Source: Cladorhizidae sp. MBARI D1340-BT2
Lineage: Eukaryota; Porifera; Demospongiae; Poecilosclerida; Cladorhizidae
DNA length: 64,000 nt
Assembly (NCBI GenBank): GCA_028752905.1
Contig: JAQNBH010000017.1
Location: 37,238,929-37,302,928 of the forward strand
Reading direction: 5' to 3'
In this document: in pieces, positions 1 to 11,490 of the stretch
Layout of the letters: the number at the start of each line of letters is the position of its first letter
How positions within the stretch are numbered: the first letter of the stretch is position 1
Program-made: the position numbers and the translations under genes
Notes under the pieces: generated by a model
Databases searched by the model: none
What the model was told of the DNA's origin: nothing
What the model saw: only the letters and a program-made list of their open reading frames with translations

Positions 1-841
1 CACTCAAAAATGGTGAAAGAAAATTTTAAGACAAGCCATGCCAGCGGCTTGCTTAGTGAAGTGTAGTTCAAGAAGGACCTCGGCAATATTTAGTGATACA
101 ATTGTAGGTTAGGTTGCCTCAACGCCTAGTGTATTGCAAAGGCAAATTTTGTGTTAAACACCTACATCACCCAGAGAGGCCTGGCACTGCCATGCAAAGT
201 TTTGTAGAACATTGCAACAGAGCTAATCTTAGATAGAGGCTGCTCAATATCATTAGAAATCAGGATTTTGTAGCTGGGAAGAATGAATGCTGAAACAGTG
301 GCCTTCCAGGTGCACATGGAGACACTGTGCTGTACCCACTTGCATGGGGGGGAAGGGGGGGTGTAGAAGTTGATGGTCATGTCATTGAAGTTGAAGCAGC
401 CGTATCAGACTCTTCCTGTATCTATGCTATTAGGTACATATCTACCTGAGCCAGCAATGCTGCTGGATAAAGATTGAGAGCTCAACAGAAGAAGAAGAAT
501 CAGCCAGAAGATGTCACTTTAATGTTTACTACTAGAACACAAGTGGAACATCAGATCAAAGAAGCAGAAGAATGCCAGGAAAGACAGAAGAAATCAGATG
601 TAGAAGTGAATTCACTTGAGGATTACAGGGATCTGGAGAAGCAGAGGACATTCGATGGCAAGGAGTAGACAACAATCTGTCATTGTTTACACCAAGCTGA
701 GACGTGAGAAATGAGGAGAATGACCGTGATACTGACAGGAAAACGTTCTGGACTAGATGAGACAGATGAGACAAGAACAACAGGAGCCACAACAGGCACA
801 CCGTATCTCTGCAAGAGATGAAGACACCTCAAGAGACAGAC
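1..841. other. No recognisable gene
   Basis: I see no recognisable coding domain, RNA gene or terminal repeat here. A 64-codon lysine/glutamate-rich frame at 474-668 (plus) has no motif I know. It may be a stray piece of the transposon whose integrase relic lies downstream, but nothing proves that. Confidence 0.5.
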
Positions 842-1640
842 ACCACCCTCGAGTCGGCATGATAAACATCACCCTGGAGTCAGCATGACAGACATCACCC
901 TGGAGTCGGCATGACAAACATCACCCTGGAGTCGGCATGACAAACATCACACTGGAGTCGGCATGACAAACATCACCCTGGAGTCAGCATGACAGTCATC
1001 AACCTGGAGTCAGCATGACAAACATTACCCTGGAGTCGGCATGACAGACATCAACCTGGAGTTGGCATGACAGACATCAATCTGGAGTCGGCATGACAGA
1101 CATCACCCTGGAATCAGCATGACAAACATCATCCTGGAGTCAGCATGACAAACATCATCCTGGAGTCGGCATGACAGACATCACCCTGGAGTCAGCATGA
1201 CAGACATCACCCTGGAGTCAGCATGACAGACATCACCCTGGAGTCAGCATGACAGACATCACCCTGGAGTCGGCATGACAGACATCACCCTGGAGTCAGC
1301 ATGACAGACATCACCCTGGAGTCGGCATGACTCACATCACCCTGGAGTCGGCATGACAGAAATCAACCTGGAGTCGGCATGACAGACATCACCCTGGAGT
1401 CAGCATGACAGACATCACCCTGGAGTCAGCATGACAGACATCACCCTGGAGTCAGCATGACAGACATCACCCTGGAGTCAGCATGACAGACATCAACCTG
1501 GAGTCGGCATGACAGACATCAACCTGGAGTCGGCATGACAGACATCACCCTGGAGTCGGCATGACAGACATCACCCTGGAATCAGCATGACAACCATCAT
1601 CCTGGAGTCAGCATGACAAACATCATCCTGGAGTCGGCAA
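842..1640. repeat. 26-bp minisatellite, about 31 copies
   Basis: A head-to-tail array of a 26-base unit whose core reads CCTGGAGTCGGCATGACAG followed by ACATCAC. Units differ by single substitutions (GTCGGC/GTCAGC, ATCACC/ATCAAC/ATCATC), and some neighbouring variants are shared, as expected from unequal exchange. The array stops next to the integrase relic that begins near 1680. No long reading frame crosses it. Confidence 0.93.
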
Positions 1641-1679
1641 GAACAGGGTTTTTCAGAGAATGGATAACTGTACAGGCAT

Positions 1680-2340
1680 TTGGCTCCGATCAAAGGGGAC
1701 CCAGAAGTGATGGCAGTTGTCTTCCTTCCATTGCAATGTTCTTCTTGGAGGCCATCTAGGAAGGGATATAACTGCTCAGTGAGTTTTACAGAGATTATAT
1801 TGGCCCGCTCTATTCAGGGATGTAAGTTGAGTATTGTTAGAGCTGTTCTACATGTCAGAAGAACTTTTACACTTAGCCACCTGCCATTGAATAACACAGG
1901 AACCTTCAGAATTGCCATGGACATCATAGGACCGGTACCAGGAAGTAACTCAGGGAAGTGTTATGACTGGTCATCTGTGATTATGCAACATGCTACCCAG
2001 AGGCAATCCCCATGCAATCAGTAGATGCTGCATATGTGGAAGAGGAGCTGATGTCAGTGACATTGTTCCGCCGAGTAGGGATACCGCGAGAGATATTACT
2101 GATCAAGGTTTATACTAATTTCATATTTCAACTTCTGACAAGAATAAATCGGATGCTGAATATATCCACCATACCACCCACGAACAGATGGCCTGCTGGA
2201 GCATTTTAATAGGACTCTCAAGCAAAAGCTTCTGATAAGTAGCATTTGGATATTGGATCACATCACCTGTGCCCTCACAGAACCCAATGGCTTGGCTGCT
2301 TCCAACATTGGATGGTTAACCATCGACAGACTATTCTAGC
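1680..2340 (+). pseudogene. Ty3/gypsy integrase relic
   Basis: Several frames together resemble a Ty3/gypsy integrase. Around 1740-1800 there is a match to the zinc-binding domain (GGHLGRDIT, then YWPALFRDV). At 1900-1960 the catalytic-core start FRIAMDIIGPVP includes the first catalytic Asp. At 2000-2110 a stretch beginning MQSVDAAYVEEEL runs into GIPREIL, just before where the second Asp would lie. At 2190-2240 a remnant of the segment after the catalytic Glu (FNRTLKQKLL) is seen. Frameshifts and stops separate these blocks, so it is dead. I see no LTR nearby. The family is secure at superfamily level, but the lineage cannot be assigned. Confidence 0.75.
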
Positions 2341-2834
2341 TGCTGGTGGAACATTAGAGCCACAACTCCAGTTATTATATACAGTGTGAGCATCTCGCAA
2401 GTACAGCCATTTGGATATTACCACACTCTTGCAAATTGGTGCAGTCAATCAATGTACATCAAACATCCAAACAGTCATTTTTATGTGGTTCGTTCAAACT
2501 GTGCAATAACTGCAGAATGTGTGCACAAAAACACTGCCACAGTGGAATCCAGCAAACAAGCAAAGAAAGATTTAGAAAATGAGACTGCTTGTTTAAATAT
2601 AAAGCCAAAAATACTTGGCCATTCTCATTTCACTGCTTTCATTTTCAGAGGCAAAAATTGGCCTGCCTGTTTCTAGGTTTGTCTTTTGTTTGTGGCTATG
2701 GACAGAGACCTGAAGGTGAAAAAGTTCTACATCATCACCTGCTTTGAGAAGCATGTGTCTGTGTTATGGTTGTTATCAAACAGATATTCTACTTGCCTTT
2801 GGGAAAGTTATTGAGAAATCATCCAGTGTAGTGC
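2341..2834. other. No recognisable gene
   Basis: Unique-looking AT-rich sequence between the integrase relic and the hAT element. A 96-codon frame at 2386-2676 shows no motif and atypical composition. I regard it as chance. Confidence 0.5.
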
Positions 2835-2964
2835 CAGGGGTGGATCCAGCCCCCCCCTCCCCCCCTCCCCCTCCTTCCCTTTCCAATTTTTGGGGGGTTG
2901 GCAAATTTGATCTTGCAAATTTAATCATGCACTTTCTAATTTGGCTGGGTGATTGTCACACTTT

Positions 2965-3029
2965 GTTAGATGGGATGCAGCTGGTTACCTAAGGGCCCTT
3001 AGGTGTTAACCAGCTGCATGCCATCTAAC
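2965..3029. repeat. Long hairpin in the hAT 5' region
   Basis: An inverted repeat with arms of about 30 bases centred on AAGGGCCCTT. The left arm begins GTTAGATGGGATGCAGCTGG and the right arm ends CAGCTGCATGCCATCTAAC. The related minus-strand copy keeps a similar hairpin around 53697-53755, so it belongs to the element. Confidence 0.85.
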
Positions 3030-3107
3030 CGTGTGTTCAAAGTACATATATACAGCCATAAGCATGCTCATGACCTTTGGGACCTTTGACCACATGCAAC
3101 TTCTGAG

Positions 3108-5075
3108 ATGTCTAAGAGAGCTAAGTCTAAAGGACCAGCTGCTAAGAAAGTCCAGAGCATGGACATTCGACATTTCTTCAACAAAGCGTATGTCTATTAT
3201 GTTGTTTAAATTTTTAGCAAAGCTTTAGTTACATTTTTGTGGCATGTAGTGATGAAATTAGATCTGTTCCAACTGTCTGAAGCAACCACCAATGATTGTA
3301 GCCATTTTAATTTGGTGAACTCATTGAACTCAAATTATGAATCCTCTGCTGATACCACTGATACTGAATCAAGTCCAAGTTATTTTGAGGATGAAAGCAG
3401 TTCTTCTATAATGACCATTGGTCCTGCTATTGAATCAGGTAAATACAGTTCTTCGACAATGACTATTGATCCTTCCATTGAATTAGGATTCAGCAAGACA
3501 ATGGACCTCTCGAGCTAAATAGTAGTGAGAACATGGGGAACTTCAAATCTCTGTTGAAGTTTCGAGTTGATGCAGGTGATCAATTCTTGAAGGAACATTT
3601 GGAAACAGCAAGTGCCAATGCTTCATATATTAGCAAAGAAACTCAAAATCAGATGATAGAGATCTAATTCGGAGTAAAGTTTTAACAAATGTGTAGGAAG
3701 CTAGGTTCTTTTCTATTATTGCAGACAAAGCAACAGATTCTGCAAATGAAGAACAGCTAGCCATCAGCATAAGATACGTTGATGATGTAAAGCCACAAGA
3801 AAGTTTTTAGGGTTCCGTGAGTATCTTTCTGGTGTCACAGGCGAGGCAATTGCCAATGATATTCTTGGTCAGACTAATTGGCAGTTAGATCCACACTTGT
3901 TGAGAGGCCAGGTATTTGGTGGTGCTGGTGCAATGGCTGGTAGGTCAAGAGTAGCTGCATTGTGCATCCCACAAGTTAAACTTGTGCATAGTGAAATGTT
4001 GTAGCTACCATAAGAGATGTTGGCAATAATTATGATGGGAGTAGACAAAGTAGTTCGTTTTTCCCCGAATTCCCCTAAAAGGCAGTTGTCTTTAGAGAAA
4101 TGGATACTCTACCTGAAGAAAGAAGAAAAACTCTAAAATCACTATGTCGCACCAGGTGGGTGGAATGCCAAGAGGCTTTTCAGGTCTTCACTGATCTTTA
4201 CATTGCTATTGTCAGTTCTTTGGAGTCAATTGCCAACAGTACAGGGTGGAACAGAGAATCCAGATCAGATGCTCGATCACTACTCTTGGCTTTATCTCAA
4301 TTTCAATTTCTTGTAGCCTTAGAAACCACGAAGAAGGTTTTGGAGTACACAAGAGGATTAAACAGGGACAGTATAAGCCATCTTGCTCTCTCTAACTTTG
4401 TTTTTCTGTATTGAACTTCAAGGTCGATACATTGATGTAGCACGTGCTAACCAGGAAGTGGAAATGGTAATAAAAAAACTATGAAAGGCTTCGCACAGAG
4501 GTGGAGACATTTCATGCAAAATGTACACTGCAGCAAAGAGAATGGCCCTGACAGTAGGTATTGAAGAGTCACCAAGACTTGCATCCAGGCAGCAACATTG
4601 AAGTAATACAACAGCCACAAACTACCAGGAATATTACTTTCATCAAGCTATTACCATCCTCAATTGTTTCTGCTGATTCTGATATTTGAGCAGTGAAGTG
4701 CTTGAAGGCAGTATTCTACATTTGTACAGAGGTGACCTTCCATCACCAGAGTACCTGGATTCAGAGCTTCAGTTATGGAAACAAAAATGGAGCGATAACC
4801 TTCAAGCATCAGTGTTAGTCTACTCGCCAGAAAAGGCAGTCAACTATGCAGACAAAGATTTTTTCCTTAATATTTTTTTGCTAATGGGTACTTTGCCAGT
4901 GACAAGTTGAAACGTTCTATTAGTATGCTAAAACATATTAAATCACCCTTGAGAAGCACCATAGACTCAATGGTTTATCTATGCTATTTTTTCACCAAAA
5001 TATTGAAATTACATCAGAGGTTTGTAGATGCATTTGCTAGGCGACACCCACGTAGAATGTTGTTGTGAACATTAA
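3108..5075 (+). pseudogene. hAT transposase relic (DUF4371 + hAT dimerisation)
   Basis: The frame opens at 3108 with a basic, nuclear-signal-like start (MSKRAKSKGPAAKK), then an acidic Ser/Asp/Glu-rich stretch (3330-3500). DUF4371 features follow: NMGNFKSLLKFRVDAG (about 3531), ADKATDSANEEQLAIS (about 3721), and GRSRVAAL (about 3940). Then come TLPEERRKTLKSLCRTRWVE (about 4105-4160) and a C-terminal dimerisation remnant with KLKRSISMLKH near 4905. At least five frame changes or stops separate these pieces. Compared with the copy at 48.7-49.7 kb, the TTF-type zinc finger is deleted at the AGGATTCAGCAAGACAATGG junction near 3486. The transposase would have cut and joined element ends; it cannot be made now. 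Confidence 0.85.
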
Positions 5076-5190
5076 TGAACATGCTCTATAAATTATGTAG
5101 TTCTCATTATATCATTGAAACGTATTGTAATACTTTTTTTCAGATTATGTTTCGGCCCCCCCCCCCTTAATAAATCCTGGTCCAACCCTG

Positions 5191-5396
5191 AGTGCAGTAT
5201 GCATGTTCAAAATGTATAAGTGAGGCATCTGCTCAGGGCACTGATGTAGAGACACTCACCTGACACAAGGTAAAAACAAACATATTCACTTTTGACACTT
5301 TCCAACAAAATTGGTTACAATTTGGCCCAGACAATCTCAATAGATGTGTTTATATCGACAACAAAAGACAAGCCATCTGTGTCAGACATATATATA
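5191..5396. other. Spacer between two hAT elements
   Basis: Short spacer with no gene or repeat recognised. It ends in a TA-rich run that includes the 8-bp target of the next element. Confidence 0.5.
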
Positions 5397-5404
5397 CCTA
5401 TATA

Positions 5405-5833
5405 TAGGGTTAGATAAATTATGCTAGCATAATTTTGATAGCATAATTTTGAGAATAATAGGTATGCCTAAGAATCCAAGGCATATAGAATCCAAGAATA
5501 GTGCTGAACTTCCCCTGTGCTCTAACAGTGTACAACATCTGTTTTGGTTCTTCAGCTGCAGCAGAGAGAGTGTTTTCTCTGCTAGCTAATTCTTTTAGTG
5601 AGAACAAACAGTTTCTTTGGAAGATTATGTACAAGCTTCACTTATGCTACAATATAACTATCGGAACCATGATTCTTAATACATGTTGCATTATCATCGT
5701 TGACAATAATTTTGAGAATAATTGAGAATAATGGGCTACTATTGGGATTCTCAGTACGAATAATAGGTACCTAGTATGAGAATCCGAGAATAGAATCTTA
5801 GGGGAAAATTAGAGCATAATTTACTCACACCTA
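5405..5833 (+). mobile_element. Non-autonomous hAT derivative, 429 bp
   Basis: A short element flanked by a perfect 8-bp duplication CCTATATA (5397-5404 and 5834-5841), the hAT target length. Ends are TAGGGTTAGATAAATTATGC on the left and, read inward on the other strand, TAGGTGTGAGTAAATTATGC. The interior (about 5500-5725) still encodes a piece of hAT dimerisation domain with SAAAERVFSLLAN. Its two sides match both ends of the 2.8-kb element at 35537-38317, so this is an internally deleted copy of that family with most of the transposase gone. It would depend on a transposase made elsewhere. Confidence 0.93.
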
Positions 5834-5841
5834 CCTATATA

Positions 5842-7052
5842 CCTGTGCATTATTACGTCATCTGTTCTCAGCAAGATTGAATCAAATTGCATTGTGTGCA
5901 TGTTCATACAGAGTTTATTTTTGCTTACGTATGCTATATTCTCACTTCCATATATTCTCACTTCCATGCAGAAAAAATTCCAATCCAAGTAATGTTCATC
6001 ATGTCAAGGTGAAACAAGTCCCACTCTCTCTGTGGACTTTTAAAAGTTGTTTGGAGGAATGTTGTCCATGGTAGTGTTGGAAAATCATATGAGCAATATA
6101 TATACTGCTAATTCACTGCACTTCAGAGATATATAGCTCCTGGCAGTATTAAAAAAACAGAGAATGTGATTCTGGAATCATCTTCTTTTACAGCACTGCA
6201 AAACAGAGCATGCATACCACACAACATAGCACGAGTAAAATTAAGACTTAGAATAAATCTCATCATTGCAAACACACGTAGTGAGTTCAGCATTACTATA
6301 CATGCCATTCTGTTGGTCGTCATCCAGGTGTATATGCAATGAATTGCACATAATCAGTTGTGTTCAAAGGAAAAAAGATGTAATCATGAAATGTATTGCT
6401 GGCTATCTGGCATATCCACGAGTGCTTTAGCACCAGTTTGACTTCATCAGAGAGTGTTTCTTCATGTCTACACCTCTGAAAACAGGGTGACTCTGGTGTC
6501 AGTCTGACAACAGAGTGCTTCTGCACCATGTGACCTCTAAACACAAAATATATCTGTACAGCCAAGACATGGTTATGAATCCACATTGAATCTTATTGCA
6601 GACACATGGCAGCAAGTTCAACAGTGCATTTGGCATTATTGTGAACTATACGGCATGTCAATATTGTCATGAGCACAAGTGTGCATGAAAATGCCAATCC
6701 ATTCATGAGCATATATACAATGCTAGAGCAATTATTTTAAAAATTAACCAGCTGTTAATAAGCTCAGAAAATTGTTGTTGCTCTTTGCATTTTGTGGATA
6801 TTGTGTGATTGATACAAAAAGTAAGTTCTGCCTCAGAGTAAGCATGCACTCCGGTGATAGAATACTTTCTTGTGTGCACAAGGGTTAATTTCCTGTGCTG
6901 TTTCCCATCCCACAACAATTTGCATAAACAAAACACTCACAACACCAACCAAAGCAGCTTGCATTAACCTGACCATGGTCATGTGAACATGCTCTCACAG
7001 TAGGATTCCTAAGGATCATGAAATATGCACTGTTAATACTATGGCTAAGCAT
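5842..7052. other. No recognisable gene
   Basis: AT-rich sequence with only short open frames (60-90 codons) on both strands, none with a recognisable motif. No terminal repeats or RNA genes seen. Confidence 0.5.
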
Positions 7053-7273
7053 AGGACTGGGGTAAGGTCTGGAACTAGGGCAGGGTTAGGGATAGCCTAC
7101 CCTATGGACTCTGAGGGAACTTGAAGGACTGGGGTAAGGGATGGATCTAGGGCAGGGTTAGGGATAGCCCAACCCCTATGGACTCTGAGGAAACTTGAAG
7201 GACTGGGGTAAGGGCTTGATCTAGGGCAGGGTTAGGGATATCCCTACCCTGTGGACTCTGAGGAAACTTGAAG
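7053..7273. repeat. 73-74-bp tandem repeat, 3 copies
   Basis: Three head-to-tail copies beginning GGACTGGGGTAAGG at about 7053, 7126 and 7199, each with GGGCAGGGTTAGGGATA and GGACTCTGAGG. The telomere-like GGGTTAGGG occurs once per unit, but the array is not telomeric. Confidence 0.88.
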
Positions 7274-7429
7274 CTATTGGAACCAGTTGTATCAAGTTGG
7301 TCAGTGTCCATAGGGGAGGTTTCCAACATTTTCTTCCCCCTATCCCTTCTTTTAGAAGTGCAGGCTGAACTATATTGGGCTCTTATAGCTCTCCATTGTG
7401 ACTGTGTTAATTAATCTTGAGTATGAATC

Positions 7430-7545
7430 TGATCATACCTTAATAAAATCTCAGTTGACATAGTAGAATTATTCCTGATGAAGGCTAGAGCAACTAGCCA
7501 AAATGTTGAGTAGACCAATTTAAATGGAATAGCATTATAATTATC
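7430..7545 (+). repeat. Dispersed GATGAAGGCTAGAGC repeat, copy 1
   Basis: Carries TTATTCCTGATGAAGGCTAG followed by AGCAACTAGCCAAAATGTTGAG. A related sequence lies inverted at about 10425-10530, and a third with an internal hairpin is at about 48590-48745. Three copies in one window suggest a short dispersed element, probably a MITE or SINE-like repeat. I could not find its ends. Confidence 0.65.
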
Positions 7546-8259
7546 ATACCTCTGCATGTACCCAGTAAAACCCTCTTCTTGTGTGTGTGTGTGGGTGTGG
7601 GTGTGCATAATGCATGTACTTGTTCCTCAATATAGGCAGCAAGGAACATCCGTAAGATCTATGCAGCAGAGGGTTCTTCTTCAAACCTCAATCGAATGGA
7701 TTTTTTTGGCTACACACCTCTTCATTATGCAGCCAAGTTCAATTGCTTCAATATTTTGGTCAATTTGGTTGGTGTAAGCATGTGGAGTGTGGAGTGCATG
7801 CATATTACCACGTATGGTCAAACCTAAGTTCACAGCTGGTGGCCTATTTAAGGGAGCCAGTTACTGAGTTAAAGAGGGCTGCTCAGGGTGTGGTACAGTG
7901 TATGTGAGTGTGTGAAGATTTGCTTTACTCTACTTACTACAAGTCCTGGTAGGATTACTCTGGTACAAAAATAAAATGTAGGGGAAGAAGGACAACAAAG
8001 TTATGGACGTTCACATAAACTATGATAAAATGGGCCTTAAAATGTCAGCCTCTGTCACAGGCTGAGCTGCTAATTTGTTAGTAAGCTCACAACAGAAACA
8101 AATCATATATGACATTTTTCATTTCTTCACTTATCACCAAATAGATGTCAATTTGTGGTCCATGCAGTTAATAATTAATAATCATGACCACGCTTTCTCC
8201 AGTTTTCATGTGATATGTCCCAGGATTAATCATTTCATTATAGACATTCCAGGGGGGAC
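7546..8259. other. No recognisable gene; short GT run
   Basis: Contains a short (GT)n/GGGTGT tract at about 7578-7608. No gene recognised. Small open frames are unsupported. Confidence 0.5.
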
Positions 8260-9857
8260 TTAAGGGGACTGTTTCTTTCGTTACAATCACTACCCTTTCT
8301 TCTCTGTCCACCCCAGACTGTTTACTGAGAGGGGCTTGGTTATGTAATATAGTCTACCTGCCAGTCAGGGTTGCGAGCAATACCAGTTAAGCATCAGTCA
8401 CAAGGCTGAGTTTCCGTGACTAGTATGAGCACAAGATAAAAACTTTACGCTCGCCCAATCATGGCCATCTTCACTAGTCATATAATAATTTTTTAAAGCA
8501 GAGAACAACAAACTCCAGTAAAATGATAACTATGATGACCATTACAAATACACAAAGTAGGCTCAGAAGTGATTGCTCTGCTAAGAGAGTGCATTACCAA
8601 AGCAGTTACATAGCTCATATTCACTACTCAAACTGTAATAAAAAACTGGATTGAGGCATAGCTACACTCAATCAATATCACTCTGGGTTGAGAGTGACAC
8701 TCATTCTGGGTCAAGGAAGGTATAAATACATGTATTATGAAAGAGCTAAACAATATTTTAGCTAGTGCGCCTGTTGTCTAATAAAGATATTCTAGGGGAT
8801 TTTGTTGTTGTTGTTTTTGTTTCCAATTCATAGTTACATGGGGCAGAATGTGAACTTTCAAGATTATTTTGTTTGGACATACATAACGGACCACATGATT
8901 AATAATCTTTTTGTTGTTGTTTTTGATGCAGGTGATATGATGTTTTTAATATCCTTGGTGCGCATAAATAGTGAACATATAGTTCCCACTTGCTGAAATA
9001 AGTAATGACATTCAAGCATCTTTATTCCTCTCACTCTGATTATCCACCACAATTTTCAGGAACTGGACTCAGCAAAACTTTAACACATGATTGATCATTT
9101 ATTGGATGACTATCTATGCAAATAAAGGGGCATATAATAATCTATGTACATACAAGTTGGAGGGAGGGAGGGGAGTGCAGGCATTTCAATAAGGCTGCTT
9201 CTCCATACATATATACAGAAGAGATGACAGGTGTTCAAAATTAAAAATTAGCAACAACTTTAAAAAATCGTTTGGTGTACTCTACATGATAAATCTCTTG
9301 AAGGTCATTAACCAACCCATTACCACTGCCACACCAATTGCCAGACCCATAGCAGTTGCAGTGAGGGATACTTGACAGGTGTGTGGGTTGGAATGATGAA
9401 TATGGTCCAAGATCCAATGCTTTCCATCTCCTTGTTGGTCCAGGTAACTATGTCAGAAATTAGGTGTCTCAGTTCCTCTTGCTATTCACAATAGAGAGCT
9501 ATGTGTGCTAAAATGGTGATAGAGGTCAGAATTCTCCCCTAATATATGTCATCATGAACATCTCTGCAAACAATGATATCAAATATGAGTTTCAATTTGC
9601 TGTCATCCATATTTAGAATGCATAGCATGTCATCAAACTGTTGACTTTTTTGTCTTCCAGTTCTTCTGCAATTTTTGAGCAATTCATGAACAGGATCATT
9701 AGGGTTTTCTACTCCTGGTAAAATACTGTTATCTCGAGAATCAATTCCTCTCAAGCAATGATGTACATTCTTGCTAAAGACTGACAGTTAGTTTCCAGCG
9801 CAACAAGAGATAGTCGGCCAAAAGGCTACTGTATTTATTGAGGCATGCAATATCCAT
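8260..9857 (-). repeat. Segmental duplicate of the Bcl-2 locus, decayed copy
   Basis: Similar to about 39150-40965 in the same orientation. Shared blocks include GCATCAGTCACAAGGC (8390 and 39263), ATGATAACTATGAT (8522 and 39413), GGCTCAGAAGTGA (8570 and 39450), AATGTGAAC with the following GGACAAAC/GGACATAC (8845 and 39815), and the coding part. The duplication therefore took in more than 1 kb of sequence downstream of the gene and was not a copy of a spliced message alone. Confidence 0.82.
9289..9857 (-). pseudogene. Bcl-2 family pseudogene
   Basis: Matches the intact gene at 40363-40965 along nearly its whole length. A start-like MDIA lies at 9857. A BH4-side remnant (FSKNVHHC) is followed by an open block at 9539-9754 with NDPVHELLKN (BH3 region) and QFDDMLC. 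The BH1 tryptophan codon is a TAG stop (Tyr-stop-Gly-Arg in place of Asn-Trp-Gly-Arg), and a second stop follows LYCE. The BH2 region is damaged and shortened. A tail-anchor helix remnant (VSLTATAMGLAIGVAVVMG) ends near 9289. Frameshifts join the parts. It cannot encode a working Bcl-2 protein. Confidence 0.88.
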
Positions 9858-11159
9858 TTTCAATTAGTCTAATATGGTTATTTTTATTATCAGCTAATTA
9901 TCAGCTATGCGTAGGTTACAACTCGGTGCATGAGCTTCTTTTATACCCTTGGGGTGCCATACAAGCACACGGCTCTTGCAACACATGTGCAGTAGGTGCA
10001 CTGCAAGCAACTAGCAGGGTCCAAAGTCAATAGACACATGTGTACAAAGCTTCCATGCCCAGCGACTGGTATATAATAATGTAAATGATATAAAAATAGC
10101 ACTTGGCAGAACAAGACTAACTTTGTACCCTAGAAATCTTTTTTGGTTTTTGGTTTTTCTCTCTACAAATCAATCCAATTGTTAGATAGCATTTTTGCAT
10201 TTCCCAGCTTTTCCTCAAATCTATAAAAAAAATGTCCCAATTGAAGCAAAATAGAGCTTCTTTCGGTTATAAAGGAGAGATTTTGTCATTTAAAGAGTAG
10301 AAACAGTTCCATAATGTTGAAAAGGAAACTAATGTGCCCATTTTGACTAAAATGAGTGATTTCAGACAGACACAATATGCAGACACATGCATACAACAAA
10401 AAATATATCAACAAAAGTTAATATCTCTAATAAACTCTCAGTTTACATAATATAATACAATGACAATAGTCAACTGAATTTTACTCACTCAACGTTTTTG
10501 CTAGATGCTCTAGCCTTATTCAGGAATAACATTGTTTTGGTAATGTAAAATATGTCTTGCAACTTGGCCATTAACTCAAACTACCCATTCACTACGAAAT
10601 ATTGAATTCTTAGGCAATTTTTAATACACATGCATATGAGATATAATTTATGCTGTATGTATATTTGTTTTCTGCTGAACTAAAAGTTTACTCAATATAG
10701 AAGATTGTGTAGCCAAAGTTTCCAAAAGTGCAAAAACTTGCATAATTGAAGATGACAGGTTATTTGTAAAACATTCTGTTGAAATAACAATGACCTTCTC
10801 AACTTATTCACTAACAACTTAGTCCAACTTGTAAATGGCACACTAAACGGGCAACATTCTGTATCAAATTGCCAAGCTAAATCACTATCACCTCCATGAT
10901 TCATCAGCCTGCAGTAACAAATCGTTGGATGTAGTCACCATACATTTGATATATCCTCCTCCCCCTTCTAGTACTCGACTGAACTATGCTAAAGCTAAAT
11001 AAATTTCCATCACCTCTTGTATGTCAATAATGACCTGTGTTCTGCTAATGATGCTCAACAAATTTGGTTCCTGATTTAAGAAGGTATATTAAGTGCAAGC
11101 CACAAGTTTGTTCCTGTTGCCAAAATTATTTCTGCAACTCGATGGTTTAGTTTGGATAT
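9858..11159. other. No recognisable gene; one dispersed repeat
   Basis: The stretch 10425-10530 holds the inverted copy of the GGCTAGAGC dispersed repeat, with CTAGATGCTCTAGCCTTATT. Otherwise AT-rich, with no convincing frame, LTR or RNA gene. Confidence 0.5.
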
Positions 11160-11414
11160 CGTAGTAACTTGGAACTCTGTATTAAACATTTAGTGTTAGT
11201 GTAGAAGTAATTGACACTAGTTGCATGGTTTGTATGTGATTACCTTATATGGTATTGTGTGGCAGTGCCCAAGGGCGACAGGTCAGTCTGGTTTAAGAGC
11301 CAGATGATGGGCAACTGTTGGATTGTAAAAAGGAGACTTCTTGACTTAGTATCAAAAGAGGATTGTGTAACAGGGTTACCTCAAAGAGGCTGAATTGTGT
11401 AACGGGTTACTTCA
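11160..11414 (+). repeat. 5' LTR of the host Ty3 element
   Basis: Shares GTAGTAACTT, GAACTCTGTATTAA, TTGACACTAGTTG, ATGGTATTGTGT and GCAGTGCCCA with 22606-22740, located just past the end of pol. It is followed at 11417-11429 by TGGTGACGAGGAT, a TGG-starting primer-binding-like site. The first base after T appears changed (TCGTAG against TGTAG). Confidence 0.8.
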
Positions 11415-11490
11415 AGTGGTGACGAGGATTTACAATGGCAGTATTGGCGCATTGAACCGGGGAACAGAATATTAATGCGGTCACTTGGTC

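Larger units (their letters stand above)
2835..5190 (+). mobile_element. hAT element (ZMYM1/DUF4371 type), decayed
   Basis: The left end reads CAGGGGTGGATCCAG. The right end, read inward on the other strand, is CAGGGTTGGACCAGG. Such GGATCC-containing ends are typical of ZMYM1-like hAT elements in animals. The flanks AGTGTAGT (2825-2832) and AGTGCAGT (5191-5198) match at 7 of 8 bases, but 2 bases separate the left one from the apparent end, so the target duplication is only probable. The interior encodes the transposase relic at 3108-5075. A second copy of the same family lies at about 48745-53862 on the minus strand. That copy keeps the zinc-finger region which this copy has lost near 3490. 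Confidence 0.8.

Noticed and set aside
842..1640. CRISPR array.
   Set aside because: There are no unique spacers: the 26-base unit is fully tandem, and the genome context is eukaryotic.
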